Shown in pieces: positions 1-10,077 of a DNA stretch of 64,000 bases. The first letter of the stretch is position 1, and every line of letters begins with the position of its first letter. The DNA is from Emiliania huxleyi CCMP1516 (taxonomy: Eukaryota; Haptophyta; Isochrysidales; Noelaerhabdaceae), in the NCBI RefSeq assembly GCF_000372725.1, contig NW_005198611.1, positions 645,965 to 709,964 of the forward strand, in the 5' to 3' direction. The notes under the pieces are model-generated. The model made no database searches, was not told where the DNA came from, and was given only the letters and a program-made list of their open reading frames with translations. The position numbers were made by a program, and so were the translations under genes.

Positions 1-2368
1 GGGAGGGGGGCGGAGGGGTCCAAGAGAGTGTTGCATGCGCTCGCACACCTCGCGCAGCGTGCTAGGCGAATCTCGGCGAATCTCGGCGAATCTCGGGTGA
101 TCTCGCCTCGCGAAGCGTGCTCGCGACCAGCGCGGACGGCGTGCGCAGCGCGGCGCTGCCCGCCGTTGGGCCGGAGAGGGCGAGGGAGGACGGAGAAGGC
201 GTCGGCGGCGGCGCTGCTGCTGGCGCCGCCGCCGCCTCCTCCTCCTCCCCCTCCTCCTCGTCCACTTGAGTCGCGTCCCTGCGGACGTGTCGCGGACGCG
301 TCAGGCGCACACCCCGTCGGCGGTGCTGCGCGCGGAGACGCGGACAGGCGAGTTGAGGGAGGGGGCACGTGGTCGGCGAGGGGAGGCGGGGAAGTGTCTC
401 GGAGGTGTCTCGGAGGTGTCTCGGGAAGTGTCTCGGAAGTGTCTCGGAGGTGTCTCGGAGGTGTCTCGGGAGTGTCTCGGGAAGTGTATCGGAAGTGTCT
501 CGGGAGTGCGTTGCGGACCCGTCGCCGCCTCCCAGCTGCGTCGCTTCGCCGGCAGGGCCCTCCGGCGCGGGCGGCAAGCCCCCAGGCAGGCTGGCCGGCT
601 CTCCACCCCCCTCTCCCGCCCCCTCCTCCTCCGCCCCCTCCTCCTCGCCGTAGTCCGGAGTCGGGTCGCCGACGGCGACGGTGCCGCCCGGCCGCGCCTC
701 GTGGGCCACGTGGGCCTCGTGGGCCTCGTGGGCCTCGTGGGCCTGAGCTCGGGCGGCGGGCAAGGGGCGGGCTGGCGGCGGGCAAGGGGCGGGCTGGCGG
801 CGGGCAAGGGGCGGGCTGGGGGCGGGCAAGGGGCGGGCTGGGGGCGGGCAAGGGGCGGGCTGGCGGCGGGAGGAGAAGGAGGGGAGCGGGGCGAGCGGTC
901 GGAGGAGAGGGTGGCGGAACAGGCGCAAGGGGAAACGGAGGGGCTGTATGGGCGGAGAGGGGAGGGGAGGGGGGAGGGGGCTGCGAGGGAGCGATGAGAA
1001 GGCGCTCAGCGCGGCGCACGGTCGCCTCCTCCGCCTCCGCCGCCGCCTCCGCCGCCGCCGCCTCTGCCTCCTCCTCCTCCTCCGCCTCCATGTCGACGAT
1101 GGTTGCCTCGTAGTCTGCCTCTCCCAGCTGCGTCGCCTGCCCATGCGGAGGGGAGAAGCGTCTCTACACGCGGGCGTGGGCCAAGTGGTGGGGCTGCCCC
1201 CTCGCATCTCCACCTCCTCTGGAGACTGGCGGCCTTAAAGACGGGCAGCAGCAGCCCCCCACGGCAGACAGAGGGCGGTCTAGGCTCAATCCCCGCTCAC
1301 TCCCGGCGAGATCTCGCCTCGGGGTCCGCGCGCCGCCCGCCGCCCGCCGCCGCGGCCGCCACCGGAGAAGCGCCCGACCGCTCCTCCTCGTCGCGCTCCT
1401 CCTCCTCCGCCCCCTCCGCGCACGGCTCGGCTCCAATCTGCGTCGCGTCGTCCATCCCCGCCTCCGCCTCCTCCGCCGCCTCTTCTCCCGCCTCCGCCGC
1501 CTCCGCCGCCCCTTCTCCCGCCTCCGCCGCCCCCGCCGCCGGCAAGACTGCCTGCGTCGGAGCGTCGAGCTCCGGCGCCACAGCCGCCGCCGCTGCGCCG
1601 TCCGCCCCCGCGCCGGCCTCGGCTGGCTGCGAGAGCTGCTCCGAGCAGACAGGCCCGCCGCTCACTTGCTGTGTGATATCCACTTGCTGGGTGAAGGCCT
1701 CCTCCGCCTTGGCCGCCTCAGTCGCCGGGGGGCCTCCGCCGCTGCCGCCGCCGCTTCCTGCAGTGCCGGCGGCGGCTTGCGTCGCGGCCGCGTCGCCGGA
1801 CGCGTCCTCGTTGACCGCCGCCTCCTCCTCCTCCTCCTCGACCACCTGCGGCGCGCGCGCTTGGGCGTGAGTGGCGTGTTGTCGCGGCAGTAGGTACTGC
1901 GGCAACACGCGAGGGCGCCTGCGTTGCTGCCGCGTTCACCGCCGGCGCCTCCTCAGCGACGGATGTGGATCCGGGGCCGACGATGCGAATACGGACGTTT
2001 CCGATCAGCAAGCTCTGGCCGAAACGGACCCGAGTCAGCGTCTTCGCCAAAATCTTGCGCCCATCCACCTTGACGCCGTTCCGCGCGCTCGCGTCGAGCT
2101 GCACAAAGGTGATGTACTCGCCGACGCCGGTGCGCCGCACGACGAGCTCTGCGTGCCGCCGCGAGACGCTTGCCGCATCGAGGGTCACTTCGCAGCTCGC
2201 GTCGCGCCCGATCCAGAACCGGTCCTCGGTCCGGCCGGGGTCGACAAACAGAGGGTGGCTCTGCTCTTCGCCGCCGTCGCGCATCTCAACGACCGCCCAC
2301 TGCTCCGCGTCGCCGTCGTCCTCCTCGGACTCGTCGTCGATGACCTGCGTTGCATCGTTGTACTCCAT
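1..2368 (-). CDS. FHA-domain protein with repeated TQ motifs (MDC1-like), 3' end off window
   Basis: Likely a nuclear phospho-signalling scaffold. The N-terminus (ATG at 2368) reads MEYNDATQVIDDESEEDDG, followed by a forkhead-associated domain at about residues 40-125: FWIGRDASCEV, VSRRHAEL (conserved R, S-R-H), NGVKVDG and GNVRIRI. Hand-spliced exons: 2368-1919, 1845-1363, 1136-1026, then about 742-515 and about 287 leftwards. Intron 1 is GC-AG and intron 2 GT-AG. Downstream exons are acidic and repeat TQ motifs: AATQA, FTQQVDITQQV, APTQAV, DDATQIGAE, ATQLGEADYEA, EATQLGGGD, DATQVDEEEG. FHA domains bind phosphothreonine, and SQ/TQ clusters are ATM/ATR targets. An N-terminal acidic TQ next to an FHA domain is the arrangement used by vertebrate MDC1 for dimerisation. 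C-terminal BRCT domains, if present, would lie outside the window. The FHA call is firm; the MDC1 analogy is inference; exons 4-5 are approximate. Confidence 0.72.
66..108. repeat. 10-bp GAATCTCGGC minisatellite
   Basis: Three to four copies of gaatctcggc followed by variants. It resembles the gcatctcggc array at about 28560-28640 and the tagatctcggc array at about 43450-43506, which lie within introns of other genes here. Confidence 0.6.
388..512. repeat. 12-bp minisatellite in an intron of the FHA gene
   Basis: About ten degenerate copies of a 12-bp unit. On the sense (minus) strand it reads GACACTTCCGAG. It lies between exons carrying EATQLGGG and DATQVDEEE, so it is probably intronic. 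The same unit occurs in the same sense orientation in introns at about 22150-22190 and 45072-45117. Confidence 0.75.
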
Positions 2369-2608
2369 GCTGCTTGGCCGGTGGACGCGCTTGCCGCCAC
2401 TCACAGCGGGTCGAGGGAAAGAGAAATTAGGGCGTTCCGCTCCTCTCTTCATCATATCTCTTCTCATTCTCAAGACATAAAGAACTAACCCCGAGAAACC
2501 CTTCGGGTCACTCCTCATCGCAAACCCTGTCAAGCAGTCCTCCTCCGGGAATGTACGTAAGAGCCACATTGAAGAAATCGCAGGACGCACTCTAGCCGCC
2601 CAGCCGTC

Positions 2609-4606
2609 ATGCCCGCCTCTCGCTCCCGCGCCAACGCCGCGCGCCGCACGCCGCCGCCGTCTGCTGACAGCGCGCCGGGTGGTGAAGTCCCAAAGAACGT
2701 CCTGAAGGCGGCTGAGGACGGCCGCTTGGGACCAGTGCGATCGTGGCTGAATGTCGGCGGGAAGGCCGACACTCTCGCTGAGCAACCCTCTCAGGTCAGC
2801 GGCCGCACGGTTCCATGCACCCTGCTGATACTCGCCGCACAGAGCGGGCACGCGCAGATTGTCGAGCTCCTCCTGAAGCGTGGCGCGGACATCAACCTGC
2901 AGAACAGTTGCGGCACCTCTGCGCTCAACGCTGCCGCCTTCCGTGGCCGCGAGCGGGTGGTGGAGATGCTGCTGCAGCACGGAGCGGAGATGGACACCCA
3001 AAGCTCCGCCTGGGCGGCGCTGGCAACGGCTGCCCGGGGCGGCAAAGAGCGGATGGTCGACCTGCTGCTGCGGCGTGGCGCAGAGATCGACCTGCAAGAC
3101 AAGAACGGTGGCACCGCACTGATTCTCGCCGCCTGCTTCAACCGCCCCGCCGTCGTTCTCCGCTTGCTGCGGGCGGGCGCAGGCATGAAGTTGCGCGATG
3201 CGGCGGGCGCGACGGCGCTGCAGTTGGCCAAGGAGAAGGGCCACGCCGAGTGCGTCCAGGCCTTCAAGACGTACCTCGGGGAGGTGGCTGCGCGCCGGAG
3301 CAAGGCACCGTCGGCCGAGGCAGGCGGCGCAGGCGCGGCGGTGGGTGCGAGTGCCGCGGCCTCTGCTTCGAGCGGCGAGGGCGGCGCGGCGGAGGTCGAG
3401 CCGAGCGGCGGGGCGGTGCCAGAGGAGGTTGTGGACGCGGCTGGGCGAGGCCATGAGGAGGCGGTGCTGGCGTGGCTCGACGGCGGCGGGCGGGTCAACG
3501 CGGCGTTCGAGTACCTCTATTCGGACGGCCCTGTGAGCGGCATGACGCTGCTGATGCTCGCTATGGCACATGGCCACGAGGGGCTGGCCGAGGCGCTGCT
3601 CCAGCGCGGTGCGGATGTCTTGTTGCAGAACAGCAATGGCGGCACCGCGCTGACTCGCGCCGCCGCGTACGGCCGCGAGAAGCTGGTCGAGTTGGCGTTG
3701 CGGCACGGCGCGGTGATCGATCAGCAGACCAGCCACGGCACCACTGCGCTGATGCTTGCCGCTTTCTTCGGCCATCCCGCCGCCCTCCTCTGCTTGCTGC
3801 GGGCGGGCGCAGACGTGACGCCGTGCAGTGCAGATGGCAAGACCGCGCTGCAGCTGGCCAAGGAGAAGGGCCACGCCGAGTGCGTGCGCGCCCTCGCGGA
3901 GCATGCGGCGGCCGAGAAGGCGGCGGAGAAGGCGGCGGAGGAGGCGGCGTGGGCCGCGGGAGCGGCGGAGAGGGCGGCGCAGAGGGCGGCGGAGGAGAAG
4001 GAGGCGGCACGGCACGCCAAGGAGCTGCTGGCGGAGGTCGAGGCGGAGAAGCGCGCCAAGGGGAAGAAGGGCAAGAAGAAGAAGAAGGGCGGCGGGGCGG
4101 GCGCGGCGGGGCCGTCGCAGGAATCTGAGGAGGGTGCCGAGGCGCCGTCGGAGGCAGACGCAGCCGAGGCGGCGAAGAAGGCCGAGGAGGAGAGGCTTCT
4201 CCTGCTTCTCGAGACGCTCACCGAGGAGAGGATCCGGTTCGGCATCACGGCGGAGAGCCAGGCGGCGGCGTCGGCAGAGGTGGCCGAGGCGGCACGCTTG
4301 GCCGAGGAGGCGGAGGCGGCGGAGGAGGAGGCGGAGGAGGAGGCGGAGGCGGAGGCGGCGGCTGAGGCGGCGGAGGCGGATGCCGAGGCTGCACAGGCGG
4401 AGGCCAGGGCGGCGCAGGCGGAGGTCAGGGCGGCGTTTGAGGAGGCGAAAGCAGCGCTGGAGGAGGCCACCACAGCGCTGGCGAGGAAGGAGACGGCGCT
4501 CGAGGAGGCGAGGGCCGCGACAGAGGCGAGGCGTGCTGCTGCAGCCGCTGCGATGGCCAGGGCGACCGCCGCCAGGATGGCAGCGGAGGCGGCCCAGCGC
4601 TCATAG
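2609..4606 (+). CDS. Ankyrin-repeat / Ala-Glu-rich coiled-coil protein (copy 1)
   Basis: Uninterrupted 665-codon gene, ATG at 2609, stop TAG. Residues about 25-230 and 270-430 hold two blocks of ankyrin repeats with the usual G-TAL-AA-GH---V--LL--GA pattern (SGHAQIVELLLKRGADI, GHEGLAEALLQRGADV). They are joined by an Ala/Gly/Ser linker. The last about 220 residues are a long Ala/Glu/Lys helix with a lysine patch (GKKGKKKKKG) and predicted coiled coil. Ankyrin blocks mediate protein binding; no catalytic domain is visible. It has no introns, unlike most genes here, and a close paralogue lies at 51071-53035 on the same strand. The first residues (SADSAPGGEVPKNVLKAAE) are nearly the same in both. 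Function unknown; binding or scaffold role inferred. Confidence 0.85.
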   Translation: MPASRSRANAARRTPPPSADSAPGGEVPKNVLKAAEDGRLGPVRSWLNVGGKADTLAEQPSQVSGRTVPCTLLILAAQSGHAQIVELLLKRGADINLQNSCGTSALNAAAFRGRERVVEMLLQHGAEMDTQSSAWAALATAARGGKERMVDLLLRRGAEIDLQDKNGGTALILAACFNRPAVVLRLLRAGAGMKLRDAAGATALQLAKEKGHAECVQAFKTYLGEVAARRSKAPSAEAGGAGAAVGASAAASASSGEGGAAEVEPSGGAVPEEVVDAAGRGHEEAVLAWLDGGGRVNAAFEYLYSDGPVSGMTLLMLAMAHGHEGLAEALLQRGADVLLQNSNGGTALTRAAAYGREKLVELALRHGAVIDQQTSHGTTALMLAAFFGHPAALLCLLRAGADVTPCSADGKTALQLAKEKGHAECVRALAEHAAAEKAAEKAAEEAAWAAGAAERAAQRAAEEKEAARHAKELLAEVEAEKRAKGKKGKKKKKGGGAGAAGPSQESEEGAEAPSEADAAEAAKKAEEERLLLLLETLTEERIRFGITAESQAAASAEVAEAARLAEEAEAAEEEAEEEAEAEAAAEAAEADAEAAQAEARAAQAEVRAAFEEAKAALEEATTALARKETALEEARAATEARRAAAAAAMARATAARMAAEAAQRS

Positions 4607-5149
4607 CGCGAGCTGCTCAGAAGAGGCGCGTGGCCACCCTGCGGACTCTCTCTCTGGGTGGAGCTTGGGAGCTTCCATCGAGGACGCGCTCGCCGTGCAC
4701 TGAGGTGTGTGCTTGGGTGTCGTCGCTGTTTACTTGAGCCGGGGAGGACAGGGGGGGGGGGGGCACGGGCGGGGCGGACAGTCTCAGCTTTTGTGCGGCG
4801 ACATATGTTACAGATAAAAAACTGTTCGGTCTTCAAAAAGGCAAAACACAGCGCTCTCGAGCGGTTGTGTCATGTGTGTGGTCACTTGGGTGTGCATCCC
4901 TCACAAGTCACATATATTAAACGAGATCAAGTGAAGAAAATATGGAGCCCCAACGGAAAACCGAGAGGATGCACTCACCCTCTCTCCTAACCCCCCCCCC
5001 CGGACACGACACGCCGAGTCCGAGGCACGCGCTATATTGTATTGAACACTACATGCATGCAACGAACTACGAAGGTGTGGTACTGAGGCATCTCTCACTG
5101 TAGGGGGCGCAGTTGTGGTCGACCGCGGCGCGCGCCAGTGGCGCGCCGC
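4607..5149. other. Intergenic spacer between convergent genes
   Basis: No coding signal seen. It holds a 12-nt poly-G run near 4751-4762, an AT-richer stretch (4800-4960) and poly-C at 4990-5000. It separates the 3' ends of the ankyrin gene and the NOX-like gene. Confidence 0.6.
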
Positions 5150-8100
5150 TCAGAAGGACTCCTTGTGGAGCACAAAGCGCCGGGTGGTGTCCGACTTGTT
5201 CATCTTGCTGGTCATCGCCGCCAGCTGCTTCCCGATGGCGTTTGGCCCGCAGAGGAAGACGCCGACGTCGCTGGTCGGGAAGCTGTCGCCGATGCTTTGG
5301 CCGATGCGGTTCCAGTTTGGCCGGCCCGCATACTGGTTGTACTTCTCGTCCGCCGAGACTGACTTGAGGTTGACCTCGCCCGTAATGTACCTGACGGCGA
5401 CAAGGAAGCATCTCAGCCGCACGTGGCAACGCGCGTCTCGCAACATCTCTAGCTGCGACGCGCACGTATTCAGCTCAAAGATGCCCGCGAGGCTCGTGTC
5501 CTCGAGGATGTCGACGAGCACGTCTTTGAAGGAGAGGAACTCGCGATCGTCGCGGCAGATCCAGTAGAAGACGACCTGCAGCGGGCACGTGGAAGAGTAG
5601 AGTGGAGAGCGCGCGCGCGCGCGCGTGTGTGACCGGGCCACAGGGGACGAGGGAGCGCCACCTTTTTGAGCGGCGACTCGAGGCGATCCTCCCGGGCCTG
5701 CTTGGCCAGCGTCTTGAGGATGCTGGCGAAGGGGGTGACGCCGATCCCGGCCGCCACGAGCACCATCACCTCGAAGTGGAAGACCTCCTCGCTCGCACTA
5801 CCGTACGGGCCGTCCACAAAGAGCGTGTGCGGGATCGAGATGGCCTGGCTCTTGCCCGGGTCGTCGTTGGCGAACTGGCTGGTCGCCGACACCAGCGTCC
5901 CCGGCCGGGAGAAAGTCTTTGCTCGCCCGCCCTCCTCCGGGAGCAGCATCTGCCGCAGCGCGTAGGTCCAGTCCATGTCGGACCGGCACCGGATGTGGAG
6001 GGAGAAGGTCCGCTCCTCCGGAGAGGAGGAGAGCGTGAATGGGTGCCACTCCGCGGAGATGCCCGGCGCCTGCAGGAAGATGTACTGGCCCGCCTGGAAC
6101 TTGAAGCGGCGCCCGCTCGCGAGGCGCATCGTCAGGTGCAGCACGTCCTTGGTCGGCGAGACCGCGCGCAGCAGCTCGACCGGCTCCTTGCCGCGCAGGC
6201 GGCCGATGAGCTTGTCGACGAGGATCAGTCCCACCGGGAAGAGCGAGTACGCCCAGAAGGCCTTGCTGTGGGTCCAGAGGAGCACGAGCACGGGCACCCA
6301 GAGCTTGTGCACCTTGACAAAGATGGAGTGTCCGCCCCAGTCCTTGCCCCACTTGCGGCGGCGGAAGCGCTCGAGGCCGGTAAACATCATGGCGATCATG
6401 CAGAGCGCGATGAGGTGGCCGCTGATGCCGGTCCACGTGCCGACCGCCTGCCTGGCGATCGGCTCGCCGGAGCCGAAGGCGCGGTGCCACGCGAAGCGGT
6501 GATAGTGGCAGGCGATGTGGCCGAGGGCTGCGATGGCCATCAGCAGGCCAACAACCTTGTGGAACCATCGCGTGTCGTCGAGCGGCAGCATGGGCGCGAC
6601 CGGAGTGGTGCGGAGCCAGGACACGAAGTTGCGGAGGACGGGGAGGAAGATGAGGTTGCACAGGACGTCGAGCATGCGGCCAAAGGCCTTCGCGTGGGCG
6701 TAGCTCGGGGCCGCGTCGCCAGCGTCGAGAGCGAGGTAGTAGCCCGCCAGGTACAGCAACCCGCACAGGACGAGGAGGGCGATGGTGAAGGGGAAGCGGC
6801 CGATCTGCGAGCGCTCGTACAGGCGGCAGCGGAAGCGGACGATGGCGGCCACGCACGGGCCGACCTTGCGATCCAGCCAGCCCTTCTTGCAGACGATTGA
6901 CGTGCCCGCCGGGTGGTCGCGTTTCAGCTCACTCGCGAGGTGGATGGAGCCGAAGCCGGCGACCGTGTTTGTCTCCTTGCCGATGCGGATCCTGTCACCG
7001 ATCGTGAACCCGCTGTGATCGGTCGTCTGCAGGACGGTGTCGCCCGCCGCGGCCGGCGCGCTCGACGTGGTGGAGATGACCGCGCCCGGGTAGAGGTGGA
7101 TGTGGCGGCGGCAGAGGAAGAGGCAAACCTCGCAGCACAGGAAGAAGAAGACAATGCCCCCGAGGATGACCGGGAGTTTCCACGGGTGGACGACGATCGA
7201 CCCCTTTTGACTGCGGTTGCTGAAGTCGTTGTTCCGCGTCGACATGTAGCTGTAGGTGGTCGTCTCCAACGAGAGCCAGGGGTTGAGCGGCACCAGGCCA
7301 CCGTCGAAGTAGCCCGTGGCGGCGTTCAAATCCTTGCAGTTGTTGAGACAGTTTGCGTTATTGCGTTCATTCTGGTTGGTCGGAAAGGGGTTGTTGTTGA
7401 GGCACTGCCCATTATTGTTTCCATTCGGGTCGATGTTGTCGTCGCATAGCCGGCTGGGGACGCACTGCTGCCCATAAACGAGCTCAGATGCCCTCGGTGT
7501 CGCTCCCACCTCACTCAGGCGGCGCCCGCTCGGAGTAGTCGGCGGCGAGGGCGAAGAAGAGGGCGGCGGCGAGGGCGAGGGCGAGGGCGGCGGCGAGGGC
7601 GAGGGCGGCGGCGAGGGCGAGGGCGGGAGCGGCAGCGGCGGTGAGGGGGAGGGCGGAGTCGGCGACGGCGAAGGCGGTGGCGAGGGTGGAATCATGCCGG
7701 GTGGGTAGCAGGTGTACTCCTGCTCAAGGTAAGCAAACCTGCGCACGGTCTCCTCGTCCTCGAACAGACTCGTGTACGGGTACTTGCGCCAGAGAGGGAA
7801 CTCGCGGTTGTACGCGCCGGTCGCCACGTCGTTGTAGGCGTGCTTGACGGGGACATTCGTGCCGCGTCCCGTCAGCTCGACCAGGTTGGTTCGGTCCGTC
7901 ATCTGCCGGCCGTTGCCTGCGTTGCCGGCACTGTTGGCGTCACTTCCAGTCCACTGGAAGTGAACGCAGTCGCCCTCGTACGCGTGCAGCTGGTTTGGCA
8001 CAAAGTCGTACTCCACGGACGGGTAGACCTGCACGATGTTCCCGCGCCGGCCGCGGACCCCAACGTTGAAGATGCGCGCAGGCCAGCCGCAGCGGCCACC

Positions 8101-9599
8101 GCTGGGCCGCTTCATAATCTTGAAGGTGTGCGAGCGGTCCTCGAACACGCGGCCGATCTGGGCGGTGTTCGTGTTGAGAGCGAGCGGCGAGCCCGTGCCC
8201 AAGACTGTCGCCCTCGACTGCTGAAACCCGATGAAATCTCCATCCGGGTTATTCTTCACAAGTGCGTCGCCATTGTTGTAAACGCTCGTGACGGCGTCGT
8301 CCGAGGAGCCGCGATTGAGAAACCCCTTCCAGCCGTCGAAATCGGCGGTCGAGATGTTGTACCGAATTCGGAGGACGCACGTCGCCTCGTCCTTGCCCAG
8401 CGCCTTGAGCGCGTCATCTGGGACCTTCCAGCGATAGCGGTTGGCCCCGACGTGGCGGGTGCCGCCGCTCTCGTGCCAGACGTCCCTGTCGGCGGCGTTG
8501 CCGAGGTGGTTGTCGCGGCTGAAGGGCGCCTTCTCGCAGTCCGGCGGCCAGGTGTCCCAGCTCCCGCCCTCGATCCACTTGCCGGGCCTGAACGTGCCGT
8601 CGTTGTCGGTGATGCCCTTCTCGCACGCGACTTGGTTGTTTGGGCCCTCCACCCGAGGGCTGTTGTTGTTGTCTCTCGGCCGGCCCCGAAGCTGCCTGCA
8701 GCGCCCGTCCTGCGAGTCGTAGATGGTCTTGTCGCAGCAGCGGCCATAGTCCTTGACGTTTTGCGAGGCAGCGCGGTAGAAGTCGCAGTGGTCCGGCGTG
8801 TCGGTGATGACAGCAACGTCTCGCCACACGGTGGGGTGCCAGTAAGGGTAGTAGTCCCGCTCCTCCGGGCACTCGAGGCCGTGGCGGTCACCGTTCGGGT
8901 TCTGCCTGGTCGTGATGGCCCGGAGCTGGTCTTCGTTGTTTGGATTGAGCCGGTCCGCGGTGTACAGACCCTTGTTCCGCTCCCTGTAGTAGCAGTCCTG
9001 GAAAGTCCAGAAGGGCTCGTTGAGCGCTCGCTCCGGTTCGGAGGATGTCTCTTCGGTGGGAAAGAATGTCTCTCCCTCGCGGTCGCCGTTGTTGGTGTCG
9101 CCGTTCGCAGCGCCGTTGCCCGCCGTCCGCTCGTACCTGTACCCGTCCCTGATATCGGGCATCGAGTCCTCGCACGCGTATTGGATAACAAAGTTGCATC
9201 GGACGTTGCCGTCGCGATCACCGCAGCCGTGCTGGTTGGTCCACTCCAGATCGAGGTACGAGCTCTCGTAGTACTTGAGCTGGCCCTTGCCCGCTCCAGG
9301 CTTGTCATAGTCGTAGTTGTTGTTGGTGTCGCTGCAGCCGGGCGGCGCACAGTTGTCGCCAATCTGATACCCGCCGGCCTGCGGCGGCGGCGGAGGAGGT
9401 GAGGGTGGCGGAGAGAGAGGTGGCAGAGGCGGAGGCGATGGAATGCCCCGTTGTTTTCCGAGTCGAAGAGCCGGTCGGCATTCTGCCGGTTGTTGCCCAC
9501 CTCGTTGAGCTTGTTGTTGGAGCCGCGTGGGTGGTGCAGGTAAACGTCGGCTACAGCGGAGCGAGAGGCGAGCAGGAGGGAGAGAGCGATTCGACTCAT
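5150..9599 (-). CDS. DD3-3-like ectodomain fused to NADPH-oxidase/ferric-reductase domain
   Basis: Exons 9599-9447, 9378-5662 and 5575-5150 give about 1431 residues; intron 1 is GC-AG (68 bp), intron 2 GT-AG (86 bp). A signal peptide (MSRIALSLLLASRSAVA) is followed by DVYLHHPRGSNNKLNE and RLFDSENNG. With CPEERDYYPYWHPTVWRD these are hallmarks of the Dictyostelium DD3-3 family. A Pro/Ser-rich stalk lies at about residues 614-664 and a membrane anchor at about 787. Then comes a NOX core: haem histidines spaced H-13-H (FHKVVG...GHIACH) and H-12-H (VHKLW...WTHSK), FAD motif HPFTLSSSPEE, and NADPH motifs GPYGSASEEV and GIGVTPFASILK. The C-terminus reads LCGPN...FVLHKESF, with the aromatic end typical of NOX2. 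It should move electrons from cytosolic NADPH across the membrane to oxygen or ferric iron. Oxidase versus ferric reductase cannot be decided from sequence. Confidence 0.85.
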
Positions 9600-10077
9600 G
9601 GACAGCGGCGAGTCGCCGCGAAACGACTCAACAACGTGAGCGCGCCAGCTGAAGTTCCCCGTTTAGCGAGCGTCCGGAGTGAATTGAGACCGTGTGTGAA
9701 GAAGCTCCAAGGCCTCCAGGACACGCACCTCACCCACGCATCATGCAAGCCACGGAACGCACCGCACGTTCGTTCTCGTCTCGAATGCCCCGTTTGCACC
9801 GTTTCTGCTCGCCGCCTGAGCTCGGGTCAGGAGTGATCTATCACCCATGGCCGAAGCCACCCGTTCAGATTCTGCCCCGTTCGATGCCACGAAGATCATG
9901 CTCGCGTTTTAGCGGCTCAAGCGGCAAATTCATGGAGCTGGGCTCTGCCGCCGAGGCGCAGCGAGACATGGAGCAGAGTCAGCACACGGGGTTTTTTGTT
10001 TCGCGAAAATCAAGGTGGACTGCGCTCGCTCGCTGGCTCGCCGCTCGCTCGCTCGCTCGCTCGCTGTTGGCTAGGCC
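9600..10077. promoter_or_regulatory. Divergent intergenic region
   Basis: This 478-bp spacer lies between the start of the minus-strand NOX-like gene and the plus-strand dioxygenase gene, so it should hold both promoters. A (gctc)n-like tract (gctcgctcgctcgctcgctc) sits at about 10025-10063. No TATA box or other recognisable site was identified. Confidence 0.4.

Noticed and set aside
388-512. Possible CRISPR-like array
   Set aside because: Units are 12 bp, adjacent and degenerate, without spacers; this is a minisatellite in eukaryotic DNA. The same applies to the other short arrays here.
62-1213. Long low-complexity frames on both strands over 28-1213
   Set aside because: Arg/Gly/Pro-rich runs from GC-rich repeats. 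Only the pieces carrying ATQ motifs in the FHA gene's frames look coding.
1718-4015. 765-codon minus-strand frame
   Set aside because: Its upstream part is the antisense of the ankyrin gene. Only the part from the ATG at 2368 belongs to the FHA gene.
5602-9402. Long plus-strand frames over the NOX-like gene
   Set aside because: Antisense shadows in GC-rich DNA; no family motifs, and the minus strand has complete NOX motifs.
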